NCBI RefSeq assembly: GCF_014203555.1
Contig: NZ_JACHJH010000006.1
Coordinates: 248,001-312,000 of the forward strand
Reading direction: 5' to 3'
Length of the DNA stretch: 64,000 bases
Source of the DNA: Streptomyces olivoverticillatus
GTDB taxonomy: Bacteria > Actinomycetota > Actinomycetes > Streptomycetales > Streptomycetaceae
Shown one piece after another: positions 15,616 to 22,264 of this stretch; positions within the stretch are counted from its first letter, which is position 1, and every line of letters begins with the position of its first letter. The notes under the pieces were generated by a model. It did not search any database and was not told where the DNA came from. It saw only the letters and a list, made by a program, of their open reading frames with translations. The translations under genes were made by a program, and so were the position numbers.

Positions 15616-17592
15616 GTGTCAGACGTCCGTGTGATCATCCATCGCGATTCCGAGCGGGAAGAACGCGTGGTGACGACGGGCACTACGGCCGCCGAGCTCT
15701 TCTCCGGTGAGCGCACCATCGTGGCCGTCCGCATCGCGGGCGAGCTCAAGGACCTCGCGTACGCCGTCGCCGACGGCGAGGAGATCGAGCCCGTCGAGAT
15801 CTCCTCCAAGGACGGCCTCGACATCCTGCGCCACTCCACCGCACACGTCATGGCCCAGGCTGTGCAGGAGCTCTACCCCGAGGCCAAGCTGGGCATCGGC
15901 CCGCCGGTCAAGGACGGCTTCTACTACGACTTCGACGTCGAGAAGCCCTTCCACCCCGATGACCTCAAGGCCATCGAGAAGAAAATGCAGGAGATCATCA
16001 AGCGCGGGCAGAAGTTCTCCCGCCGCGTGGTCACCGACGAGGCCGCCCGCGAGGAGCTCGCGGACGAGCCGTACAAGCTGGAGCTGATCGGCCTCAAGGG
16101 CTCCGCCTCGCACGACGACGGCGCGGACGTGGAGGTGGGCGCGGGCGAGCTCACGATCTACGACAACCTGGACGCGAAGACGGGCGAGCTGTGCTGGAAG
16201 GACCTCTGCCGCGGTCCGCACCTGCCGACGACGCGGATCATCCCGGCGTTCAAGCTCATGAGGAATGCGTCCGCCTACTGGCGCGGCAGCGAGAAGAACA
16301 AGCAGCTCCAGCGCATCTACGGCACCGCGTGGCCGTCGAAGGACGAGCTCAAGGCGCACCTGGAGTTCCTGGCGGAGGCCGAAAAGCGCGACCACCGCCG
16401 CCTGGGCAGCGAGCTGGACCTCTTCTCCATCCCGGACGACATCGGTTCAGGCCTGGCGGTCTTCCACCCCCGGGGCGGCATCATCCGCCGGGTCATGGAG
16501 GACTACAGCCGTACCCGGCACGAGCAGGAGGGGTACGAGTTCGTCTACACCCCGCACGCCACCAAGGGCGCCCTGTTCGAGAAGTCGGGCCACCTGGACT
16601 GGTACGCCGACGGCATGTACCCCCCCATGCAGCTCGACGCGGGCGTGGACTACTACCTGAAGCCCATGAACTGCCCGATGCACAACCTGATCTTCGATGC
16701 GCGCGGGCGTTCGTACCGTGAGCTGCCGTTGAGGTTCTTCGAGTTCGGGACTGTGTACCGGTACGAGAAGTCGGGCGTCGTGCACGGCCTGACCCGTGCC
16801 CGTGGCTTCACGCAGGACGACGCGCACATCTACTGCACCCGCGAGCAGATGGCGGAGGAGCTCGACCGGACGCTGACCTTCGTCCTGGACCTGCTGCGCG
16901 ACTACGGTCTGACCGACTTCTTCCTCGAGCTGTCCACCAAGGACCCGGAGAAGTTCGTCGGCAGCGACGAGACCTGGGAGGAGGCCACCGAGACTCTGCG
17001 CAAGGTGGCCGAGAAGCAGGGCCTCGAGCTCGTCGCCGACCCGGGTGGCGCGGCCTTCTACGGCCCGAAGATCTCGGTGCAGGCGCGGGACGCCATCGGC
17101 CGTACCTGGCAGATGTCGACGATCCAGCTGGACTTCAACCTGCCCGAGCGTTTCGATCTCGAATACACGGCAGGGGACGGCTCGCGTCAGCGTCCGGTCA
17201 TGATCCACCGTGCGCTCTTCGGCAGCATCGAGCGATTCTTCGCGGTCCTGCTGGAGCACTACGCGGGTGCGTTCCCGGCGTGGCTGGCCCCGGTCCAGGC
17301 GGTCGGCATCCCGATCGGCGACGCCCACATCGAGTACCTGCAGGAGTTCGCCGCCGAGGCGAAGCGCAAGGGCCTGCGGGTCGAGGTGGACGCGTCCTCG
17401 GACCGTATGCAGAAGAAGATCAGGAACCACCAGAAGCTCAAGGTCCCGTTCATGATCATCGTTGGCGACGAGGACATGCACGCGGGTACGGTCTCCTTCC
17501 GCTACCGCGATGGTTCGCAGAAGAATGGCGTTCCCCGTGACCTGGCCCTGCAGGAAATCGTTGACGTGGTGGAGCGTCGAGTGCAGGTGTGA
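15616..17592 (+). CDS. thrS: Threonyl-tRNA synthetase
   Basis: 658 aa, full length. Order of domains: TGS (about 1-60), editing domain with HSTAHVMAQA at its start (about 75-240), catalytic core and anticodon-binding domain (about 545-658). Zinc ligands include Cys353 in MNCPMH. Class II motifs are seen in RFFEFGTVYRYEKSG (motif 2) and HRALFGSIERF (motif 3). GTG start with AGGAGAG upstream, 84 bp after the unknown gene. Codons 492-502 (17089-17120) are matched by the CRISPR spacer that lies in the 3' UTR of this gene. The C-terminus is intact and ends RRVQV. Confidence 0.98.
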   Translation: MSDVRVIIHRDSEREERVVTTGTTAAELFSGERTIVAVRIAGELKDLAYAVADGEEIEPVEISSKDGLDILRHSTAHVMAQAVQELYPEAKLGIGPPVKDGFYYDFDVEKPFHPDDLKAIEKKMQEIIKRGQKFSRRVVTDEAAREELADEPYKLELIGLKGSASHDDGADVEVGAGELTIYDNLDAKTGELCWKDLCRGPHLPTTRIIPAFKLMRNASAYWRGSEKNKQLQRIYGTAWPSKDELKAHLEFLAEAEKRDHRRLGSELDLFSIPDDIGSGLAVFHPRGGIIRRVMEDYSRTRHEQEGYEFVYTPHATKGALFEKSGHLDWYADGMYPPMQLDAGVDYYLKPMNCPMHNLIFDARGRSYRELPLRFFEFGTVYRYEKSGVVHGLTRARGFTQDDAHIYCTREQMAEELDRTLTFVLDLLRDYGLTDFFLELSTKDPEKFVGSDETWEEATETLRKVAEKQGLELVADPGGAAFYGPKISVQARDAIGRTWQMSTIQLDFNLPERFDLEYTAGDGSRQRPVMIHRALFGSIERFFAVLLEHYAGAFPAWLAPVQAVGIPIGDAHIEYLQEFAAEAKRKGLRVEVDASSDRMQKKIRNHQKLKVPFMIIVGDEDMHAGTVSFRYRDGSQKNGVPRDLALQEIVDVVERRVQV

Positions 17593-17593
17593 C

Positions 17594-17682
17594 GTGGTCC
17601 CCGCGTGAGCGGGGGTGATCCTGACGCCATCGGTCGCACGTGGCAGATGACGACGTGCTCCCCGCAACTGTGGGGTTAGAGG
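17594..17682 (+). CRISPR. Single-spacer type I-E CRISPR unit in the thrS 3' UTR; spacer matches thrS
   Basis: Repeat 1 (17594-17621, 28 nt) begins GTGGTCCCCGC, has the palindrome CCCCGC-GTGA-GCGGGG and ends GTGATCC, the pattern of type I-E repeats (E. coli: TTCCCCGC...GCGGGG). Spacer 17622-17654 (33 nt, or 32 from 17623). Repeat 2 (17655-17682) keeps GTG.TCCCCGC and GTGGGG, but its 3' end has decayed, as in terminal repeats. The period is 61 bp, the I-E value. Spacer bases 1-32 match thrS 17089-17120 at 28/32; mismatches at 12, 15, 18 and 28. Transcription on the plus strand would be read through from thrS. No leader or cas genes are seen nearby. Confidence 0.85.
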
Positions 17683-17706
17683 GGCGGCCCACCAGGGCCG
17701 CCCCTC
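17679..17706 (+). terminator. Likely thrS terminator, after the CRISPR unit
   Basis: Perfect 12-bp inverted repeat GAGGGGCGGCCC / GGGCCGCCCCTC with an ACCA loop. Because it lies after the second repeat, the CRISPR unit is inside the predicted thrS transcript. Confidence 0.65.
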
Positions 17707-17727
17707 GCTCGTTCCCCCCGGAGGAAT

Positions 17728-18288
17728 ATGCTGACCCCCATGACGAGCGAGCCGGAGCAGCAGTTCGGTGTCGGGGCCCCCGACGCCTTCCAGCGCCTGT
17801 GGACGCCCCACCGGATGGCGTACATCCAGGGGGAGGGCAAGCCCACCGGTCCGGGGGCGGAAGACGGCTGCCCGTTCTGCTCGATCCCGGCCAAGAGCGA
17901 CGAGGACGGGCTGATTGTCGCCCGGGGCGAGCTCGTCTACGCGGTGCTGAACCTCTACCCGTACAACGGCGGGCACCTCATGGCCGTCCCCTACCGGCAC
18001 GTCGCGGACTACACCGAGCTGAACGAGGCCGAGACCGCCGAGCTCGCCGACTTCACCAAGCGCGCCATGCGGGCCCTGCGGGAGGCCTCGGGGGCGCACG
18101 GTTTCAACATCGGCATGAACCAGGGCTCTGTCGCCGGCGCCGGCATCGCCGCCCATCTGCACCAGCACGTCGTGCCGCGCTGGGGCGGGGACACCAACTT
18201 CCTGCCCGTCGTCGGCCACACCAAGGTGCTGCCGCAACTCCTCGCGGACACCCGCAAGATGCTCGCGGACGTCTGGCCGACCGTGTAG
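17728..18288 (+). CDS. HIT-family nucleotide phosphorylase/hydrolase, probable Ap4A phosphorylase
   Basis: 186 aa. The histidine triad is HLHQHVVP, and CPFC and NLYPYNGGHLMAVPYRH are the other family blocks. Orthologue by position and sequence type to M. tuberculosis Rv2613c, reported as a diadenosine-tetraphosphate phosphorylase; it sits next to thrS in both. Ap4A is made by aminoacyl-tRNA synthetases, so a role in its removal fits. ATG 17728 lies only 2-3 bases after GGAGGA, and ATG 17740 fourteen bases after it; the start is uncertain between these. Confidence 0.85.
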   Translation: MLTPMTSEPEQQFGVGAPDAFQRLWTPHRMAYIQGEGKPTGPGAEDGCPFCSIPAKSDEDGLIVARGELVYAVLNLYPYNGGHLMAVPYRHVADYTELNEAETAELADFTKRAMRALREASGAHGFNIGMNQGSVAGAGIAAHLHQHVVPRWGGDTNFLPVVGHTKVLPQLLADTRKMLADVWPTV

Positions 18289-18399
18289 CAGGGCGGTGCC
18301 GGGGCATGCATCCGGTCGTATGCCGACCGGACAGGACACGCTCCGGACACATACAGGCAAATCGCCCTAATTATCTCTAAAAACAGCTCTAATAGGGCG

Positions 18400-19194
18400 G
18401 TGACCTTCCTTCACCGCCGCACTGTGCTGCGCGCGGCCGCGGGCAGTGCTCTGGCCGGGGCCGCGGGTTGCGGCGAGGACCGGACGGCAGCCCGCTCCCG
18501 GCCCTCACCGTCGCCGTCGTCCAAGAGCCCGGCGGCGCACGGGCCCCCGCCGCACGGGCCGCCCCTGCTGCTGCCCAGGCTGCCGCGGGGGCTGCCGGCC
18601 CAGATCGACCACGGGCCCCGCAACGGCAAGGCGGTGGCGCTCACCTTCCACGGCCGGGGCGATGCGAAGTCGGCCACCGCCCTGCTGACCGAAGCCGAAC
18701 GGGCCGGGGCCCGGATCACCGTGCTCGCGGTCGGCGACTGGCTGGACGCCCAGCCGCAGCTGGCGCGCCGGGTGCTGGACGGCGGGCACGAGCTGGGCAA
18801 TCACACCATGCGCCATCTGAACATCTGCTCGATGAGCGCACAGGCCGCGTACGCCGAGATCACCGAGTGCGCGGAGCGGCTGCGCAGGCTGACCGGGGGC
18901 ATCGGCCGCTGGTTCCGGCCCTCGCAGGCGCGGCGGGCCACCGACCAGGTGGCGGGGCTGGCGCGCAAGGCCGGATACCCGCACGTCCTGTCGTACGACG
19001 TGGACTCCCTCGACTTCACCGATCCCGGCGCCGAGGCGGTCCGGCGTACCGTGTTGGACGCGGTGCGGCCTGGGTCGGTGGTGAGTCTGCACTTCGGGCA
19101 CGCCGGCACGGTCGCCGCGCTGCCCGCGATCCTCGACGGCTTGCACCGCCGCGGTCTGCGCGCGGTGACGACTACGGAGCTGCTGACCCGATGA
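18400..19194 (+). CDS. Polysaccharide deacetylase-like lipoprotein with altered active site
   Basis: 264 aa. Starts with a twin-arginine-like signal (HRRTVLRAAAG) and a Cys24 in ALAGAAGC, suggesting export through Tat and lipidation. The NodB fold is clear: VALTFHGRGD where TFDDGP is usual, ARITVLAVG, GHELGNHTMRH with both metal His (135, 139), RWFRPS for the RPP motif and the SLHFGH end. The catalytic Asp and one metal Asp of motif 1 are replaced by His-Gly-Arg-Gly-Asp. It may have lost deacetylase activity or act on another substrate. GTG start; coupled to the next gene by ATGA. Confidence 0.82.
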   Translation: MTFLHRRTVLRAAAGSALAGAAGCGEDRTAARSRPSPSPSSKSPAAHGPPPHGPPLLLPRLPRGLPAQIDHGPRNGKAVALTFHGRGDAKSATALLTEAERAGARITVLAVGDWLDAQPQLARRVLDGGHELGNHTMRHLNICSMSAQAAYAEITECAERLRRLTGGIGRWFRPSQARRATDQVAGLARKAGYPHVLSYDVDSLDFTDPGAEAVRRTVLDAVRPGSVVSLHFGHAGTVAALPAILDGLHRRGLRAVTTTELLTR

Positions 19195-20414
19195 TCCAGT
19201 TCTCGCACCACCGCCCCCGCCTCCCCTCCCGTTCGCGCCGGGTCCGCCGGGCCGCGCTGCTGGCGGCCGCCTGTGCGCTGCTGGCCGCCGGCTGCGGCGA
19301 CGGCGGAAGCGAAGAAGGGCAGGCGGGCCGGCAGCAGCCGCACCAGGGCGTGCACAGCCAGGGCGCGGCGCGCGGGGTGCCGCAGGGGCTGCCGGGGATG
19401 CCTCCGCTGCTGGACCCCAACGACCTGTACGCGGCGGACCGCCCGAACGCCCTGTCGCCGGTGGTGAAGGACTTCCCGTCGCGGGTCTATGTGCCGAACA
19501 CGGAGTCGGACACGGTGAGCGTCATCGACCCGAAGACGTACAAGGTGATCGAGACGATTCCGGTGGGGGAGCAGCCGCAGCACGTGGTGCCGTCCTGGGA
19601 CCTGAAGACGCTGTGGGTCAACAACGACCGCGGGCATACGCTGACGCCGATCGATCCGGCCACGGGGAAGGCCGGGAAGCCGGTGGACGTGCACGATCCG
19701 TACAACCTCTACTTCACGCCGGACGGCAAGTACGCGGTGGTGATGGCGTCGATGGACCGGGAGCTGGTCTTCCGGGATGCGCACACGATGAAGCGGATGA
19801 AGACGGAGCCGGTGAGCTGTCTGGGCGTCAACCACGCGGACTTCTCGCCGGACGGGCGCTATTTCATCGTCTCGTGCGAGTTCTCGGGCGAGCTGCTCAA
19901 GGTGGACACGGCGCGGATGAAGGTGATCGGCCAGCAGAAGCTGCCGTTCGACGGGGCCATGCCGCAGGACGTGAAGATCTCCTCCGACGGCAAGACCTGG
20001 TACATCGCGGACATGATGGCCGACGGGGTGTGGGTGCTGGACGGCGACAAGTTCACCGAGCCGTGGCTGATGCCGACCGGCAAGGGTGCGCACGGTCTGT
20101 ACGTCAGCCGGGACTCGAAGTCGATGTACATCTCCAACCGCGGCGAGGGCTCGATCTCGGTGCTGGACCTGCCCAGCCGCAAGCTGGTGAAGAAGTGGGA
20201 GCTGCCGGACGGTGGCAGTCCGGACATGGGTGGGGTGTCGGCGGACGGCAAGGTGTTGTGGCTGTCGGGGCGCTACAACAGCGAGGTGTACGCGATCGAC
20301 ACGACCGACGGACACCAGATCGCGCGGATCCCGGTGGGTGCCGGGCCGCACGGGCTGGCCGTCTATCCCCAGCCGGGCCGGTATTCGCTGGGCCACACCG
20401 GGATCTTCCGGTGA
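19191..20414 (+). CDS. YncE-like beta-propeller lipoprotein
   Basis: 407 aa. Arg-rich signal peptide with lipobox LLAAGC (Cys at about 36), then a low-complexity linker and a seven-bladed beta-propeller of YVTN type (SRVYVPNTESDTVSVIDPKTYK, TPDGKYAVV, SKSMYISNRGEGSISVLDL). Such proteins bind surface or polymeric ligands, often with metal or cell-wall roles; the ligand here is unknown. The ATG overlaps the stop of the deacetylase-like gene by 4 bp, so both are exported together and probably work on the same envelope substrate. Convergent with the next gene (27-bp gap). Confidence 0.85.
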   Translation: MIQFSHHRPRLPSRSRRVRRAALLAAACALLAAGCGDGGSEEGQAGRQQPHQGVHSQGAARGVPQGLPGMPPLLDPNDLYAADRPNALSPVVKDFPSRVYVPNTESDTVSVIDPKTYKVIETIPVGEQPQHVVPSWDLKTLWVNNDRGHTLTPIDPATGKAGKPVDVHDPYNLYFTPDGKYAVVMASMDRELVFRDAHTMKRMKTEPVSCLGVNHADFSPDGRYFIVSCEFSGELLKVDTARMKVIGQQKLPFDGAMPQDVKISSDGKTWYIADMMADGVWVLDGDKFTEPWLMPTGKGAHGLYVSRDSKSMYISNRGEGSISVLDLPSRKLVKKWELPDGGSPDMGGVSADGKVLWLSGRYNSEVYAIDTTDGHQIARIPVGAGPHGLAVYPQPGRYSLGHTGIFR

Positions 20415-20441
20415 GGCCCAGCGGGGCGGGGTGATGCCCGG

Positions 20442-22097
20442 TCAGGCGTTGTAGACGTCGGCCTGTCGTGGCGCGGGGTCCTGGATGGCGCCGCTGAGGA
20501 AATTGGCGCGGTTGCCGAAGCGGCCGGTGTCCACGCCGTGTTCGGCGAGGACGCGCAGTGCGGCCTCGTGGACGACGCGGAGCACCGGGGTGGCGGCGCG
20601 CAGTGCGTCGTCGGCCATGAAGCGGTGCCGCCACGGCTTGTCGGCCCAGGCGTGGCGGAGGCCGAAGGGCTCGGGGAGCACGAGCTTGCCGCCCCAGTAT
20701 TCGAGCAGCGGCGGATACCAGGTGAGCGGGGCGCGTGCGGTGAGGCGCACGACCTCGCGGGGCTCGACGACGGGCAGGGTGCGCTCCCAGGTCTCCCAGA
20801 ACTTGATGCCCTTCTTGAATTTCTTGGTGCGGTTCGAGGGCTTGCCGTTGAAGAGGGCGTGGGTGGGGCCGAGGGCGTGGCCGGTGACCTCGATGCGCAG
20901 GGTTTTGTGCAGGACGGTGACGTTGACGAGCATGGTGATGACCAACTGGCCGTCCCAGAGGACGAACTGGACGCCCAGGTAGTGGCGCTCGCCGCTGCCG
21001 AAGTGCTGCTTGTCGCAGATTTCCTGGAGCCGGGGGCCGCGTATCTGGTAGGTGCCGCCGTCGCTGCCCGCGGGCCGGGAGACGGCGCCGGCGCCTTCGC
21101 CGATGGGGGAGATGATCCAGTGCTCGATGCGGGGTGCGGGCAGGCCGCCGCTGTTGATCGGGGTGCGTTCGAGGAGTTTGAGCTGGTCGTGGACGGCTCG
21201 GACGATGTCCCAGCTGCGGAAGGGCTGGATCTCCCGGCCGCTTTCGCCGGGGGTGAGCTCCTCGGCGAGCTGCCAGCTGCCCCAGCGGGTGCCCATGCCG
21301 AGGATGCCTTTGGGGCCCGCGTAGAAGGCGACGTTGCTCTGCTGCTCGGCGGAGACCTGTTCCAGGCTCCTGCGCAGCTGTTCGGCGGCCTTTTCGCCGG
21401 GGGTCTGGGGGACGGCTTCGGGGATCTTGGCGCCGATGCCGCCGCCCGCGAGCAGGCCCGTCCAGCGCTCGCGCAGGTCCTTGGCGGTGCGCTCGCAGAT
21501 GGTCTTGGCGAGGGCGCCGCCGATCAGCGGGGCGACGATCATGGCGCGGAGGTAGATGCCCCAGAAGCCGTTGAAGGGCAGCTTGACGAGGAAGATGACG
21601 CCCAGGACGGCGAGGGCGGCGAGCAGTGCGGTGCCGAGGGCGCCGGCGCGTTTGTTCTGGGCGCCGGCGAGGGTGCGGCGCAGCTGGAATCCGCCGAGCC
21701 AGAGCAGGACGCCGGGCAGGAAGAGCAGCCCGAAGACGATCATGATGATGCTGAGCCGGGAGTCGCGCTGTTTGCGGATGCGGCTGGCGGCGAGGCAGTG
21801 CTCGACGATGACCTGGGGTTCGAGGCCGAAGGACTGGATGAGGGGCTTGCGGCCGCCGCCGAGCATGCGCTGCTGGACGGCGCGGGAGAAGGCCTCCCCG
21901 AGGTTGGGCTCGAAGAGGGAGATGCGCGCTGGTGTGACGGCGGAGGCGGCCCAGTCGGAGTTGGCCTTGAGGAGCTGGTCGACGGGGCCGTCGCGGTAGG
22001 CGGCGGAGGCCAGGGCCTGCGTCGCCGCGGTCTGTCCGGCGCCCCCGGAGACCGGGATCTGTGCGCCTGGGCTGAAGTCGAACGCGTCCCCTGCCAC
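20442..22097 (-). CDS. Large membrane-associated hypothetical protein
   Basis: 551 aa from GTG 22097, which has GGGGGC upstream (an ATG at 22157 would add 20 residues). There are hydrophobic helices around residues 135-160 and 175-225 (SIIMIVFGLLFLPGVLLWL and LLAALAVLGVIFLVKL). The N-terminal 100 and the C-terminal 300 residues are soluble and presumably cytoplasmic. The C-terminal part has no recognised motif (GPKGILGMGTRWGSWQLAEEL, VTVLHKTLRIEVTGHALGPT). It is conserved in Streptomyces next to the EF-G paralogue as far as I recall; no function can be assigned. A hairpin separates it from that gene, so it has its own promoter. Confidence 0.7.
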   Translation of the reverse strand: MAGDAFDFSPGAQIPVSGGAGQTAATQALASAAYRDGPVDQLLKANSDWAASAVTPARISLFEPNLGEAFSRAVQQRMLGGGRKPLIQSFGLEPQVIVEHCLAASRIRKQRDSRLSIIMIVFGLLFLPGVLLWLGGFQLRRTLAGAQNKRAGALGTALLAALAVLGVIFLVKLPFNGFWGIYLRAMIVAPLIGGALAKTICERTAKDLRERWTGLLAGGGIGAKIPEAVPQTPGEKAAEQLRRSLEQVSAEQQSNVAFYAGPKGILGMGTRWGSWQLAEELTPGESGREIQPFRSWDIVRAVHDQLKLLERTPINSGGLPAPRIEHWIISPIGEGAGAVSRPAGSDGGTYQIRGPRLQEICDKQHFGSGERHYLGVQFVLWDGQLVITMLVNVTVLHKTLRIEVTGHALGPTHALFNGKPSNRTKKFKKGIKFWETWERTLPVVEPREVVRLTARAPLTWYPPLLEYWGGKLVLPEPFGLRHAWADKPWRHRFMADDALRAATPVLRVVHEAALRVLAEHGVDTGRFGNRANFLSGAIQDPAPRQADVYNA

Positions 22098-22222
22098 TGC
22101 TGCCCCCAATGCCGTGCGCGTCCGGTGCGCCGGCCTGCTCCCGACTACTGCCCACATCCATGCGTCATGGGCCGCGTGCTCAGCGTAGTGGTCGGAGGCG
22201 CCCCCTGTCGCCGGAGATCGGA

Positions 22223-22259
22223 AAGCCGCCCGCGCCAAGCGAGTTGGGGCGGGCGGCTT
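22223..22259 (-). terminator. Terminator of the EF-G-like gene
   Basis: Inverted repeat AAGCCGCCCGC / GCGGGCGGCTT, extended inside by a further short pairing, only 6 bases after the EF-G-like stop. On the minus strand it is followed by CTTTCC. Confidence 0.7.
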
Positions 22260-22264
22260 GTGAA

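Noticed and set aside
16690..16770. Local rise of CGT, TTG, AGG and ACT codons in thrS, perhaps a recombination tract
   Set aside because: Short, and later thrS and other highly expressed genes here also use more CGT/GGT; not enough to claim transfer.
17528..17555. GCGTTCCCCGTGA inside thrS resembles another CRISPR repeat
   Set aside because: It is out of the 61-bp register by 5 bp, lacks the stem, and codes for the conserved ThrS end (NGVPRDL).
17456..17692. Minus-strand ORF reading DHPRSRGDHV and similar
   Set aside because: It is the translation of the CRISPR repeat and thrS antisense; no ribosome binding site. Used only as a clue to the repeat.
20104..22161. 685-aa minus-strand frame over the membrane-protein gene
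   Set aside because: Out-of-frame shadow with repeated Arg/Pro runs and no start site.
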